In this document: piece after piece, positions 32,082 to 40,909 of the stretch
How the letters are laid out: the number at the start of each line of letters is the position of its first letter
How positions within the stretch are numbered: the first letter of the stretch is position 1
From: Alphaproteobacteria bacterium
GTDB lineage: Bacteria; Pseudomonadota; Alphaproteobacteria; UBA8366; GCA-2717185
Assembly (NCBI GenBank): GCA_040905865.1
Contig: JBBDQU010000074.1
Coordinates: 124,001-188,000 of the forward strand
Direction: 5' to 3'
Length of the DNA stretch: 64,000 nt
Notes under the pieces: generated by a model
What the model saw: only the letters and a program-made list of their open reading frames with translations
Database searches by the model: none
What the model was told of the DNA's origin: nothing
Made by a program: the position numbers and the translations under genes

Positions 32082-34362
32082 CCTCCAGCGGCCGACCCTG
32101 CTTTTCCCGCAACGCGCGGAAAACCGCCTCGGCGGTAATCGGCATCTGCGTTATCCGCACACCCACCGCATCCTCGATGGCGTTGGCGATGGCGGGCGAG
32201 ACACCGAACGTGCCTGATTCTCCCGCCCCCTTCGCGCCGAACGGGCCGTTATGCTGCTCTGCCTCAATAAAGCCGTTTTCCATCGTTTCCGGCATATCAA
32301 AGAAACCGGGGATCTTGTAATCCGCCAGCGACGGATTGGTAAGCTGGCCGTTTTCGATGATCATGTTTTCGGTCATCGTGAAACCGAGCTGCATGACGGC
32401 CGCGCCGGAAATCTGCGTCTCCACGACCACCGGATTGATCGGCTTGCCGATGTCGCAGACATTGACCAGCCGCAGGATGCGGATCTGCCCGGTTTCCGTA
32501 TCCACCTCGACCTCGGCGCCGGTCGCGCCGATCATCCAGAACGGCGTCGCGTTGGAGGACTGCCCGGTATCGTAATTGGGCGGCGAAAAATCGGGAATAT
32601 AATTGGCCGTGCCGACGATATTCCCCGCCCGCATCCCGAATTTCCGGATGAACAGTTCCGGCAGCGGCGTATTGGCCCCTTCCGGCACGCCGACTTCCCG
32701 GGCCAGCGCCTTCAGCTTGTCTCGCGCATCCGACGTCGCCAGCCGCACGGCATGCCCCATATGGAAGGTCGAACGGGACCCCAGGGTGGACATGTCATAG
32801 GGCGTCACATCCGTATCGGGATTGACGATCCGGATCAGTTCTATCGGAATATTCAGCACTTCCGACGCGATCTGCGCCATCGCCGTATCCGAGCCCTGCC
32901 CCATATCGACGGTGCTGCAATAGACAATGCAGCTGCCATCGGCGTTAACGTTGACGATGGCGCTGGATGTTGTCGGTGAAATTGACGCCTTGAACCCCAG
33001 TGCGACTCCCCGGCCCCGCAGTTTCGTACCGCTGCCCTTGTCGAATGGCCGGTTCCAGCCCATTCGCAAAGCCGTTTCATCCAGCACCGCCTCGAACTCG
33101 CCGTCCTCGACGATGGTACCGACTGCCTGCGGCCGACCATTGCGCAGGATGTTCCGCTTGCGGAAGTCCACCGGGTCGATGCCGAGTTCGCGCGCGATGA
33201 TATCCGTGTGGCTTTCATAGGCCCAGACGAGCTGCGGAATGCCGAATCCGCGCAACGCCCCGGCGGGCGGCCGGTTGGTGTAGAGCGCGTAGGAATCGAT
33301 CGCCACGTTGTCGATGTCGTAGGGACCCGCCGCCGTGAATCCCGATTTCTGCGTCACCCGCGGGCCGATATCGGCATAGGCGCCCCCATTCCACCAGACC
33401 TCGCATTTACGGCCGGTTACCTTGCCGTCCCTGCTGACGGCGCTGCGGATACGGAATGTACAGGGGTGCTTGGTGATGGTGTAGAACTGTTCCTCCATGG
33501 TCTGCGCCACCCGCACCGGGCGGTGCGCGATCAGCGACAGCGCCAGCGCCAGCGCCTCAACCTTCACATAGACCTTCGCGCCGAATCCGCCGCCCAGATG
33601 CGCGGTCTTCACCCGCACATTGCTTTCCGGCCAGCCGAGCAGCCGGGCCAGTTCGAAACGCACGAAGGACGGGCTCTGCGTCGAGGAGTAGACCGTCGCC
33701 CGGTCATTTCGCACATCCGCCAGCGCCACCATCGGCTCGAAGGGCGTATGCATCGTCTGCTGGGTGCTGAATGTATGGTCGAAGACATGGTCCGCCTCTT
33801 CGAAGGCTTTGTCCGCATCGCCGTGGCGCAGGTGATACTCCAGCGCCAGATTGGTATCCCGCTTGCCCGCGAGATGCTTCAGGTCGGCGAAGGTGCCGGC
33901 CGGCTTCAGTTCGTCATGGACGATGATGTCGGAGGTCATCGCCGCGACTTCGTCATAGATGCCCGGCAATTCCTCATATTCGACGACGATCCGCTGCGCC
34001 GCCGATTCGGCGATATGCGGATCCGTGGCCAGCACCACCGCGACCGGTTCACCGAAATGGCGCACCTTGCCCAGCGCCAGGATCGGCTGGTCATGGAAGG
34101 CGGGGCCGTAATAGGGCTCTGGCAGCACCGATTTCACATCCTCGCCGGTGATGACGCGATGCACGCCGGGCGTCGCCGCCGCTTCGCTGGTATCGATGGA
34201 CAGGATGCGCCCGTGCGAGATCGGGCTGCGATGCACCTTGGCGTGCAGCATCGACGGCAGGCGCAGATTATAAATGTATTCGGCCTGCCCCGTTACCTTG
34301 GCCCGCGCCTCGATCCGGGGATAGGAATGGCCGACCGTCGTCGTCGTTGTTCCGCCGGCCAT
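32062..34362 (-). CDS. Molybdopterin-binding large subunit of Mo hydroxylase (CoxL/xanthine dehydrogenase family)
   Basis: The 766-residue protein has aldehyde-oxidase a/b hammerhead and Mo-cofactor domains. Seen are ARAKVTGQAEYIYNL at the N-terminus, HLGGGFGAKVYVKVE (about residue 255), PPAGALRGFGIPQ (about 355), DMGQGSDTAMAQI (about 485) and the catalytic-glutamate segment GAKGAGESGTFGVSPA near residue 725. The AYRCSFR active loop of form I CO dehydrogenase is absent; ALRGFG is the general hydroxylase form, so this is not an aerobic CO dehydrogenase. It probably hydroxylates an aldehyde or N-heterocycle with water-derived oxygen. Its ATG overlaps the FAD-subunit stop by 1 nt (TGATG). Confidence 0.93.
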   Translation of the reverse strand: MAGGTTTTTVGHSYPRIEARAKVTGQAEYIYNLRLPSMLHAKVHRSPISHGRILSIDTSEAAATPGVHRVITGEDVKSVLPEPYYGPAFHDQPILALGKVRHFGEPVAVVLATDPHIAESAAQRIVVEYEELPGIYDEVAAMTSDIIVHDELKPAGTFADLKHLAGKRDTNLALEYHLRHGDADKAFEEADHVFDHTFSTQQTMHTPFEPMVALADVRNDRATVYSSTQSPSFVRFELARLLGWPESNVRVKTAHLGGGFGAKVYVKVEALALALSLIAHRPVRVAQTMEEQFYTITKHPCTFRIRSAVSRDGKVTGRKCEVWWNGGAYADIGPRVTQKSGFTAAGPYDIDNVAIDSYALYTNRPPAGALRGFGIPQLVWAYESHTDIIARELGIDPVDFRKRNILRNGRPQAVGTIVEDGEFEAVLDETALRMGWNRPFDKGSGTKLRGRGVALGFKASISPTTSSAIVNVNADGSCIVYCSTVDMGQGSDTAMAQIASEVLNIPIELIRIVNPDTDVTPYDMSTLGSRSTFHMGHAVRLATSDARDKLKALAREVGVPEGANTPLPELFIRKFGMRAGNIVGTANYIPDFSPPNYDTGQSSNATPFWMIGATGAEVEVDTETGQIRILRLVNVCDIGKPINPVVVETQISGAAVMQLGFTMTENMIIENGQLTNPSLADYKIPGFFDMPETMENGFIEAEQHNGPFGAKGAGESGTFGVSPAIANAIEDAVGVRITQMPITAEAVFRALREKQGRPLEDDCDDR

Positions 34363-35231
34363 CAGCCTGCCCTCCCCGTTTCGACGCCTGCCGCAAGCGC
34401 CTGACGGATCGCCCGCTGCATGAAGACGCGGATGAGTTCACGCTTGTAGGCGGCCGAACCGCGCGCATCGGTATGCACTTCGGCTTCGGATGCCGCCGCA
34501 TCGCCGGCCGCCGCGAGAACCGTGTCATCAGGAACGCAGCCGTTCAGGACCGCTTCCACCGATTTCAACCGCCGCGGGGTATCGGTCGCGGCGCCGATGG
34601 CCACACGCGTGCTCCCGTCGCTTTCCAGCGAAACGGCGATCCCCAGCGCCGGCCAGTCATCCGCGGAGCGGGTGGTGTGCTTCAGATAGGCGGACCGGCG
34701 GCCCGCCAGGGCGGGAACAATGACCTCGGCGATCAGGTCATCCGGGTTGAGCACGGTTTCCAGATAGCCGCGAAACATATCCTCGACCTCGATCACCCTT
34801 TCGCCGCCAGGGCTGACGATCACAATTTTCGCGCCGAGCGCGATCAGCACCGGCGGCAGGTCCAGGTGCGGATCGCCATGCGCCAGATGGCCGCCCAGCG
34901 TCGCCACATTGCGCACCCGCACATTCGACAGCCGCCGCAACGCGCGGGCGATGACCGGCGCGATTTTCGCCACTTCCGTCGACTTTTCGATTTTCCGCAA
35001 TGGCGTCATCGCGCCGATCCGCAAATCGCCGCCACCCGTTATGCCGATTTCGGAATAGCGCGACTCGATTCCGCGCAGGCTGATCAGCCGGTCCGGCTGG
35101 AAAATGCCGGTTTTCATCATCAGCATCACGGCCGTTCCGCCCGCGATCGGCCGGATCTGCGTATCCGACGCATCGAGCATCCCGACGGCTTCCTTCAGCG
35201 TTGCCGGCTCCGACAGTCCGAATGGATTCAT
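34362..35231 (-). CDS. FAD-binding medium subunit of Mo hydroxylase (CoxM-like)
   Basis: The 289-residue FAD subunit has IRPIAGGTAVMLMMK (FAD loop, about 27-41) and TLGGHLAHGDPHLDLPPVL (about 115-133), in place of the CoxM AGGHS and TIGG motifs. The CO-dehydrogenase FAD-subunit C-terminal domain follows. It receives electrons from the CoxS-like subunit and passes them to the respiratory chain or oxygen. It is the first gene of the operon, order FAD-Mo-FeS-enolase; its stop overlaps the next start. The start ATG 35231 lies 154 nt from the divergent arfB gene. Confidence 0.9.
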   Translation of the reverse strand: MNPFGLSEPATLKEAVGMLDASDTQIRPIAGGTAVMLMMKTGIFQPDRLISLRGIESRYSEIGITGGGDLRIGAMTPLRKIEKSTEVAKIAPVIARALRRLSNVRVRNVATLGGHLAHGDPHLDLPPVLIALGAKIVIVSPGGERVIEVEDMFRGYLETVLNPDDLIAEVIVPALAGRRSAYLKHTTRSADDWPALGIAVSLESDGSTRVAIGAATDTPRRLKSVEAVLNGCVPDDTVLAAAGDAAASEAEVHTDARGSAAYKRELIRVFMQRAIRQALAAGVETGRAG

Positions 35232-35385
35232 GACGCGCCCGCTCCCTGCGCGCGCATATGATTATTCCGCATCGATGAACGCTCCCCCTGCCTTCCGGTA
35301 GCCGCCGATCACGTATCATGTTCCTATGAATTCGCGGGTCCTGCAACCGCGCCGGAATTTTCGATGCTGTGCTACACTGCATGTC

Positions 35386-35808
35386 ATGATTCAGGTTACC
35401 GATTCCATCAGCATCGACGAAAGCGAGATTGAGGAAAGCTTCGTCCGGTCTCCCGGCGCCGGCGGGCAGAAGGTCAACAAGACCGCCAGCGCCGTACAGT
35501 TGCGGTTCGACGCGCGCAAATGCCGGGCCCTGTCCAACGCGCAATTCCTGCGCCTGCAGCCGCTTGCGGGCCGCCGCATGACGCGGAACGGCGTCATTGT
35601 CATCGTCGCCAACCGGTTCCGCACCCAGGAACAGAACCGCCGCGATGCGCTGGACCGGCTGGTTGCCCTGATCCGCGAGGCGGCAACGCCGCCGAAGTAC
35701 CGGCGGCCCACCAAACCGACCAAAGGGTCGAAACTGCGGCGCCTTGACAGCAAACGTCGCCAGGCCGATATCAAGAAGAACCGCGGCAAGGCGCGTGGCT
35801 TCGACTGA
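35386..35808 (+). CDS. arfB: Alternative ribosome-rescue peptidyl-tRNA hydrolase (ArfB/ICT1 family)
   Basis: The 140-residue protein has the class I release-factor catalytic motif GGQ at 26-28 in RSPGAGGQKVNKTASAV. Its basic C-terminal tail (GSKLRRLDSKRRQADIKKNR) inserts in the empty mRNA channel of stalled ribosomes. It hydrolyses peptidyl-tRNA on non-stop ribosomes. Length and tail are typical of ArfB. ATG 35386 is chosen because homologs start close to the first beta strand; an in-frame ATG at 35326 would add 20 residues without family character. It is divergent from the Mo-hydroxylase operon and precedes a DEAD-box helicase by 123 nt. Confidence 0.93.
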   Translation: MIQVTDSISIDESEIEESFVRSPGAGGQKVNKTASAVQLRFDARKCRALSNAQFLRLQPLAGRRMTRNGVIVIVANRFRTQEQNRRDALDRLVALIREAATPPKYRRPTKPTKGSKLRRLDSKRRQADIKKNRGKARGFD

Positions 35809-35931
35809 TTCACGCTGTGTTTACCCTCTGTACAACAGGGTCAACTCCACGTAGAAAACCGGCAAAGCGCCATGTTTTGCCGATTTTGATGACCGGCGCC
35901 GCGCACCCGTCCCGCAACCGGAAGAAAACAC

Positions 35932-38070
35932 ATGACTATACCCGAAGGTGTCGTTCCGGCACTGCGCGAAGCATTGCAGAAACGCGAATACACCGAACTG
36001 ACCCCGGTGCAGGAAGCGGTCCTGGCCCCCGAACTGACCGATGCCGACCTGCTGGTTTCCGCCCAGACCGGATCCGGCAAGACCGTCGCGTTCGGCCTGT
36101 CGCTGGCGCCGACCCTGCTGAGCGGCGCGGAGCGCTTCCCCCGGGCCGATGCGCCGCTCGCGCTGGTCGTCGCCCCGACGCGGGAGCTGGCGCTGCAGGT
36201 CAAGCGCGAACTGGAATGGCTCTACCAGGAAACCGGCGCGGCCATCGCATCCTGTGTCGGCGGCATGGATATGCGCACCGAACGCAACAACCTGAATCGC
36301 GGCGCCCATATCGTGGTCGGTACGCCGGGGCGGTTGCGCGACCATATCGAGCGCGGTTCACTGAATACAAAGTCGTTCCGGGCCATCGTACTGGACGAGG
36401 CCGACGAAATGCTCGATCTGGGCTTTCGCGACGATCTGGAATACATCCTCGATTCCGCGCCTGCCGAGCGGCGCACCCTGATGTTTTCCGCCACCGTGCC
36501 GCGCGCCATCGCGACCCTGGCCAAGCGCTACCAGCGCGACGCCGTGCGCGTCTCCACCAAAGCGGAGCGCGAACAGCATGTGGATATCGAATACCGCGCC
36601 CTTGCCGTTGCCCCCAATGACCGCGAAAACGCCATCATCAACCTGCTGCGCTATTACGAAGCGCAGAGCGCGCTCGTCTTCTGCGCCACCCGCGCCACCG
36701 TCAACCACATGGCCAGTCGCTTCACCAACCGGGGCTTCTCAGTCGTCTCGCTGTCCGGCGAATTGAGCCAGAACGAGCGCAGCCACGCACTTCAGGCCAT
36801 GCGCGACGGCCGGGCCCGGGTCTGTATCGCCACCGACGTGGCCGCGCGCGGAATCGACCTGCCGAACCTGGAACTGGTGATCCACGCCGATATTCCCCGG
36901 AACAGCGAGACCCTGCTGCATCGCAGCGGGCGGACGGGCCGCGCCGGGCGCAAGGGCGTCTGCGCGATCATCGTGCCCTATAATACGCGGTCGCGCGCGG
37001 AGCGACTCTTGCGGGGCGCCGGGGTAAAGGCCGACTGGGGCAAGCCGCCATCGGTCGACGATATCATGAAACGCGATGACGAGCGCATCCTCGCCGATCC
37101 GGCGCTGAACGAACCCGTCCGGGAAGACGAGCAGGCTTTCATTGCGACGCTGCTGGCGCAGCACAGCCCGGAACAGGTCGCGGCCGCCTTCACCCGGCTG
37201 TACCGGGCCAACCGCTCCGCGCCGGAAGAACTGCTGGATTCCGCACCGATGCCACAGCAGTCGCGGGAGCGGCCGCACGGCCGGGATCGAGATCAGGGCC
37301 GGAGCCGGGAACGCAGCGCCCCCGCCAGCGCCGGATTCAGCGACGGCGTCTGGTTCTCGCTGTCGGTCGGCAGGAAACATACCGCCGAAGCGCGCTGGCT
37401 GCTACCGATGCTGTGCCGCGCCGGACATGTCACCAAGGACGAAATCGGGGCGATCCGGGTGCAGTACGAGGAAACCTACGTGGAACTGGCGCCCGATTGC
37501 ATCGACCGCTTCCTCCAGGCGGTCGGCCCCGGCGGCAAGGTGGAGCGAACCGTTTCCGTAACCCGCCTGCCCGGCAAGCCCGACCTGAACAGTCCGGACG
37601 GGCCGCCCGCCGGGCGCGGCGACACGCGCCGGGACACGCGTCGCGAAGCGGTTCCTGACCGGCGGCCCGCCGCGCGGCCGGACCGGCATACGAACCGGAC
37701 ACCGGCGCCAGAGGCAACCCTCGCGCCGCGCAGCACCGCGCCAGCCATTCCCGAACCGCGGCCAGCCGCGCCCGTCGAAGGCCCGCACACCGCGCCAACG
37801 GCGGAAAAACCCTATACGCCGCGCAAGCCCCGGAACGATGCCGCACCAGCGGCAGACAAACCCGGCACGCCCCGGAAACCCCGGGACAAGGCGTCGCCGG
37901 CAGCGACGAAACCCGCCACGGGGCGGAAGCCCTGGGACAAGGGGCCGGCTAAAAACAGGGGCAAGAAATACCACAAGCCGGTAAAGCCCCGCACCGTCAC
38001 CTTCAACAAGGGCGTCGCACAGGACCAGGAAGCGGCCAGACCCGGCTGCGGCCCGATGAAACGGAAATAA
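35932..38070 (+). CDS. DEAD-box RNA helicase with DbpA-like RNA-binding domain and long basic tail
   Basis: The 712-residue ATP-dependent RNA helicase shows motif I AQTGSGKT (44-51), Ia PTRELA (82-87), Ib TPGR (131-134), II DEAD (155-158), III SAT (186-188) and VI HRSGRTGRAGR. After an arginine/serine-rich linker (about 440-465), a DbpA-type RNA-binding domain follows (about 467-547, GVWFSLSVGRKHTAEARWLL). A disordered Pro/Lys/Arg tail (548-712) includes three 17-residue repeats. It likely works in ribosome assembly or RNA decay; the DbpA domain suggests 23S rRNA. The start ATG 35932 has weak ribosome-site support. The tail makes it longer than E. coli DbpA (457 residues). Confidence 0.93.
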   Translation: MTIPEGVVPALREALQKREYTELTPVQEAVLAPELTDADLLVSAQTGSGKTVAFGLSLAPTLLSGAERFPRADAPLALVVAPTRELALQVKRELEWLYQETGAAIASCVGGMDMRTERNNLNRGAHIVVGTPGRLRDHIERGSLNTKSFRAIVLDEADEMLDLGFRDDLEYILDSAPAERRTLMFSATVPRAIATLAKRYQRDAVRVSTKAEREQHVDIEYRALAVAPNDRENAIINLLRYYEAQSALVFCATRATVNHMASRFTNRGFSVVSLSGELSQNERSHALQAMRDGRARVCIATDVAARGIDLPNLELVIHADIPRNSETLLHRSGRTGRAGRKGVCAIIVPYNTRSRAERLLRGAGVKADWGKPPSVDDIMKRDDERILADPALNEPVREDEQAFIATLLAQHSPEQVAAAFTRLYRANRSAPEELLDSAPMPQQSRERPHGRDRDQGRSRERSAPASAGFSDGVWFSLSVGRKHTAEARWLLPMLCRAGHVTKDEIGAIRVQYEETYVELAPDCIDRFLQAVGPGGKVERTVSVTRLPGKPDLNSPDGPPAGRGDTRRDTRREAVPDRRPAARPDRHTNRTPAPEATLAPRSTAPAIPEPRPAAPVEGPHTAPTAEKPYTPRKPRNDAAPAADKPGTPRKPRDKASPAATKPATGRKPWDKGPAKNRGKKYHKPVKPRTVTFNKGVAQDQEAARPGCGPMKRK
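37804..37953 (+). repeat. Three degenerate 51-nt tandem repeats in the helicase tail
   Basis: Codons 625-674 of the helicase encode EKPYTPRKPRNDAAPAA, then DKPGTPRKPRDKASPAA, then the shortened TKPATGRKPWDKGPAK. The 17-residue unit follows a KPxTPRKPRDKAxPAA pattern, giving tandem repeats of 51 nt with a partly decayed third copy. They are basic, proline-rich and presumably disordered, suitable for nonspecific RNA contact. Confidence 0.75.
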
Positions 38071-38105
38071 CCGGGCGGAACATCGGGAGGGAACCGGCGG
38101 CGGGC

Positions 38106-38804
38106 ATGGCAACGTCATCGCGCATGAATCAGCAGCCGGCAACAGCGAGCGACAGGGTTGTCCTGCTGCACGGGATCGGCCATTCGCGGCATAATATGTA
38201 TTTCACCGCGCGGGCGCTGCGGCGGGAAGGCTTCACCGTGACCGCCATCTCCTACCCGTCCCTGCGCCACAATATCGCCGCGCTTGCCGGTTTTCTGGAA
38301 CAGCGGCTGGGTGACCTGGAAATCTGGAAGCAGCCCGGTCGGGTGCATTTCGTCACGCATTCGATGGGCGGCCTTCTGCTGCGCCACTACCTCGACACCC
38401 GAAGGGATCGGATTCCGGCAGGCAGGCTGGGCCGTGTCGTCATGTTGGGTCCGCCCCATGGCGGCAGCGAATTCGCCGATTTCCTGCGGAACTTCCCGCC
38501 CTATAAATGGATTTACGGCCCGGCGGGCCAGGAACTGACCACCGCGGCGCGGGCGCTGGACGGAACGGAGCCGTATTACGAGCTTGGCATCGTCGCCGGC
38601 ACAAGCGGCTGGCCCTGTGTCATCGCCAACCGGCTGATCCCCGCCCCGCATGACGGCCGTGTCGCGGTGGCGCGCACAAGGCTGCCGGGCATGAAAGACC
38701 ATATCACCCTGCCCGCCACGCATACGCTGATGGCCTGGCAACCCGCCGTTCACCGGCAGATCGTCCATTTCCTGCAAGAGGGCGTGTTTCTGCGCGGCCG
38801 ATAG
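38106..38804 (+). CDS. Alpha/beta hydrolase (lipase/PGAP1-like)
   Basis: The 232-residue protein has an oxyanion-hole segment VVLLHGIGHSRHN (18-30) and the nucleophile S86 in HFVTHSMGGLLLRHY, a GxSxG-type elbow with THSMG. A PPHGG loop follows, and the late histidine in LPATHTLMAW is a likely triad base. There is no signal peptide, so it is likely a cytoplasmic esterase/lipase. The DHI-THTLMAW ending resembles lipases and triacylglycerol hydrolase-like proteins of unknown substrate. It starts at ATG 38106, 35 nt after the helicase stop, on the same strand, and ends 13 nt from the convergent DUF350 gene. Confidence 0.85.
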   Translation: MATSSRMNQQPATASDRVVLLHGIGHSRHNMYFTARALRREGFTVTAISYPSLRHNIAALAGFLEQRLGDLEIWKQPGRVHFVTHSMGGLLLRHYLDTRRDRIPAGRLGRVVMLGPPHGGSEFADFLRNFPPYKWIYGPAGQELTTAARALDGTEPYYELGIVAGTSGWPCVIANRLIPAPHDGRVAVARTRLPGMKDHITLPATHTLMAWQPAVHRQIVHFLQEGVFLRGR

Positions 38805-38817
38805 AGTGGCGTACCGG

Positions 38818-39228
38818 TCAGGTGGTCATGGCGGCGGCGTTCAGCAGGCCGCCGGCAAGCGACGTCGCGCCGAGCCACAGGCCGCTGGCGCTGTCTCCTT
38901 TTTCGATCCGCTCGGAAATACCGGGAATGGGCAGGCGGACGACGAAAAAGATTACCACCTGAATGACCAGGGCGATCACGCCCCAAAGGACGCAATCCAC
39001 CAGCGCGACCGAATGGGCCATCGCGCTGGCCAGCGGCAGGCAGAAGCCGACAAGGCTCCCGCCAAAGGCCAGCGCCGCCGCCTGGTTGCCATCGCGAATC
39101 AATGCGATTTCGGAATGCGGCGTCACCCACGTGTAGATGAAGACATATACCAGGGTCATGACCGCCCCGGTTGCGAAATAGGCCAGAAACCACGGCAACC
39201 CTGCCAGCGATGCGCCAATGACTTCCAT
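38818..39228 (-). CDS. DUF350 membrane protein
   Basis: The 136-residue protein has four hydrophobic segments: LPWFLAYFATGAVMTLVYVF, AALAFGGSLVGFCLPLASAM, VDCVLWGVIALVIQVVIFFV and a C-terminal GLWLGATSLAGGLLNA. The IRDGNQAAALAFGG motif is the DUF350/UPF0719 hallmark. The family usually forms tandem two-TM repeats; no biochemical role is established. It is divergent from nothing nearby and lies 121 nt from tRNA-Glu, on the same strand. Confidence 0.85.
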   Translation of the reverse strand: MEVIGASLAGLPWFLAYFATGAVMTLVYVFIYTWVTPHSEIALIRDGNQAAALAFGGSLVGFCLPLASAMAHSVALVDCVLWGVIALVIQVVIFFVVRLPIPGISERIEKGDSASGLWLGATSLAGGLLNAAAMTT

Positions 39229-39349
39229 ACGACCCCGCCCCCTGCTCTATATTTCCGCATGCTACGGGATGCTATCACACCCGGCCATCGACCAGAAGCT
39301 GCAAAAAAGTTGCAAGGTTGCAAAGCGCTCGGCTAAGCCATTGAAAAAA

Positions 39350-39425
39350 TGGCGTCCCCAAGGGGATTCGAACCCCTGTTACCGCCGTGAGAGGGCAGCG
39401 TCCTAGGCCACTAGACGATGGGGAC
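39350..39425 (-). tRNA. tRNA-Glu (anticodon CUC)
   Basis: Reading the minus strand from 39425, GTCCCCA pairs with TGGGGAC to form the 7-bp acceptor stem. The D-arm follows. The anticodon arm CTGCC-CTCTCAC-GGCGG has CUC at loop positions 34-36. The T-arm AGGGG-TTCGAAT-CCCCT is intact. CCA is encoded (39352-39350), followed directly by TTTTTT. The anticodon reads GAG (Glu). Confidence 0.95.
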
Positions 39426-39490
39426 ATGGCCGGACGCCCCTTCTAGCAACGGCCACGCAAAGCCGCAACTGTTTTGGCGCGACGACCCGG

Positions 39491-40543
39491 CTAGCCCGCG
39501 CCCGCATGGCGGCGCGCGCTGGCGATGAAGGCGTCGACGGCGTCCACCGGGGTATCGAAGGCGGTGACGAGGCGCACGCATTCGGGCCCGCCGGCGGGCC
39601 AGGGATAAAACGCGAAGCCATCCGCCGCGAGGCCCTCGCGGATTTCAACCGGCAGGCTGATGAAGAGTTCGTTCGCTTCCACCGGATGGACGAAGCGGGC
39701 CGCCGCGATACCGCGCAACCCTGCCGCCAGGCGCGCGGCCATCGCGTTGGCATGGCGCGCATTGGCCAGCCACAGGCCGCCTTCCAGATAGGCGTCGAAC
39801 TGCGCCGAAACGAAGCGCATTTTCGACACCAGATGCCCCGCGCGCTTGCGGCGGAACCGGAACCCCGCGGCATCGTCGCGGCGGAAGAACAGCACGGCCT
39901 CGGCGGCGAGGGCGCCATTCTTGGTCGCGCCGAAGGACAGCACATCCACCCCGGCGCGCCAGCTGACCGCCGCCGGGGCGCAGCCCAGCGTCGCCAGCGC
40001 GTTGGCGAAGCGGGCGCCGTCCACATGCAGGCCCAGCCCGTGCCTGCGGCAGACTTCCGCAATCGCGGCGGTTTCGTCCGGGCGGTAAACGGTGCCGGCC
40101 TCGCTCGCCTGGGTCAGGCTGACCGCCGCCGGCTGCGCATGGTGTTCGACGCCGGCCCAGCCCTGGTCCAGCGCAATCTCCAGTGCACCGGGATCCAGCT
40201 TGCCATCCGGCCCGCCCACGGTCACCAGCTTCGCGCCGCCGGTGAAAAACTCCGGGCCGTTGCATTCGTCCACATTGACGTGACTGTCCGGATGGCAATA
40301 GATCGCGCCGTAAGGCGGGCAGAGCGCCGCCAGCGCGAGCGAATTCGCCGCCGTGCCCGTGGCGACAAAGCAGACCGTCAGATCGGTGTCGAAGATTTCC
40401 GCCAGCCGCTTTTCAACCTTCCGCGACAGCGGGTCCGCGCCGTAGGGCATCATCGCCCCCGCCCGGCCGGCCCTGCTCAGCGCGTCCAGGATTTCCGGGG
40501 ACGCGCCGGCGGTATTGTCGCTGCAGAAGTTCCAGCCGGTCAC
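39491..40543 (-). CDS. Threonine aldolase family, PLP-dependent beta-elimination/aldol enzyme
   Basis: The 350-residue fold-type I PLP enzyme has the aldolase landmarks SDNTAGASPEILDAL (start), FVATGTAANSLALAAL (59-74), HVDGARFANALA (173-184) and the Schiff-base lysine K208 in SFGATKNGALAAE. It should cleave threonine or allo-threonine and related beta-hydroxy amino acids into glycine and aldehyde. The C-terminal half is unremarkable. Its ATG overlaps the stop of the upstream small membrane-protein gene by 4 nt (ATGA). It lies next to tRNA-Glu on the same strand. Confidence 0.9.
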   Translation of the reverse strand: MTGWNFCSDNTAGASPEILDALSRAGRAGAMMPYGADPLSRKVEKRLAEIFDTDLTVCFVATGTAANSLALAALCPPYGAIYCHPDSHVNVDECNGPEFFTGGAKLVTVGGPDGKLDPGALEIALDQGWAGVEHHAQPAAVSLTQASEAGTVYRPDETAAIAEVCRRHGLGLHVDGARFANALATLGCAPAAVSWRAGVDVLSFGATKNGALAAEAVLFFRRDDAAGFRFRRKRAGHLVSKMRFVSAQFDAYLEGGLWLANARHANAMAARLAAGLRGIAAARFVHPVEANELFISLPVEIREGLAADGFAFYPWPAGGPECVRLVTAFDTPVDAVDAFIASARRHAGAG

Positions 40544-40854
40544 GGTGCGGGGACCAGCCGCACCGTTCCCAGGGCGGCGCCGCCGGCCAGGTCGAAGACC
40601 CGGATCTCCTCGCCGCCTCCGGCCAGTTGCACCCGGACGACGATCCGGCCCTCCGCGACCTCGACACCGGCAATCGATGCGCCGGCCGGCAGGTATGATT
40701 CCGTGACGCCGAAGCCCTGGCCCGCGATTGGCGGATACCCGGAAACCGCATCCTCCGCCGGATCGGGCCTGGTCATCAGGCCGTAGACGAGAAAACCCAT
40801 GGCAATAAAAATCAGGATCGCCATGAAAACGACAAGGGCTTGCAGCAGGCGCAT
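40540..40854 (-). CDS. Small single-pass membrane protein, possibly DUF6476-like
   Basis: The 104-residue protein has one N-terminal membrane anchor (ALVVFMAILIFIAMGFLVYG, residues 6-25) and a soluble periplasmic domain of about 75 residues rich in beta (AGASIAGVEVAEGRIVVRVQ). It is of the short alphaproteobacterial type sometimes listed as DUF6476; I cannot name a function. It is translationally coupled (ATGA) to the threonine aldolase-family gene downstream. It is divergent from the pseudouridine synthase gene, 55 nt apart. Confidence 0.72.
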   Translation of the reverse strand: MRLLQALVVFMAILIFIAMGFLVYGLMTRPDPAEDAVSGYPPIAGQGFGVTESYLPAGASIAGVEVAEGRIVVRVQLAGGGEEIRVFDLAGGAALGTVRLVPAP

Positions 40855-40909
40855 GCTATGAGTTCCGCTTCATTGCTGGAAACAGGATAAACGGGCGGGT
40901 CACTGGACG

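Noticed and set aside
28693-32138. Long plus-strand open frames of about 570-580 codons
   Set aside because: They lie antisense to the transglutaminase-DUF2126 and Mo-hydroxylase/enolase genes, have composition typical of GC-rich shadows, and lack ribosome sites or motifs.
32062-35231. Aerobic carbon monoxide dehydrogenase (CoxMLS)
   Set aside because: The subunit set and order fit, but the large subunit has PPAGALRGFGIPQ and no AYRCSFR loop diagnostic of form I enzymes, so only the general hydroxylase family is supported.
39275-39349. Rho-independent terminator for tRNA-Glu
   Set aside because: A T6 directly follows CCA and a second T6 follows a TTGCAA-CC-TTGCAA repeat, but the possible stem is only about 4 bp, too weak to call.
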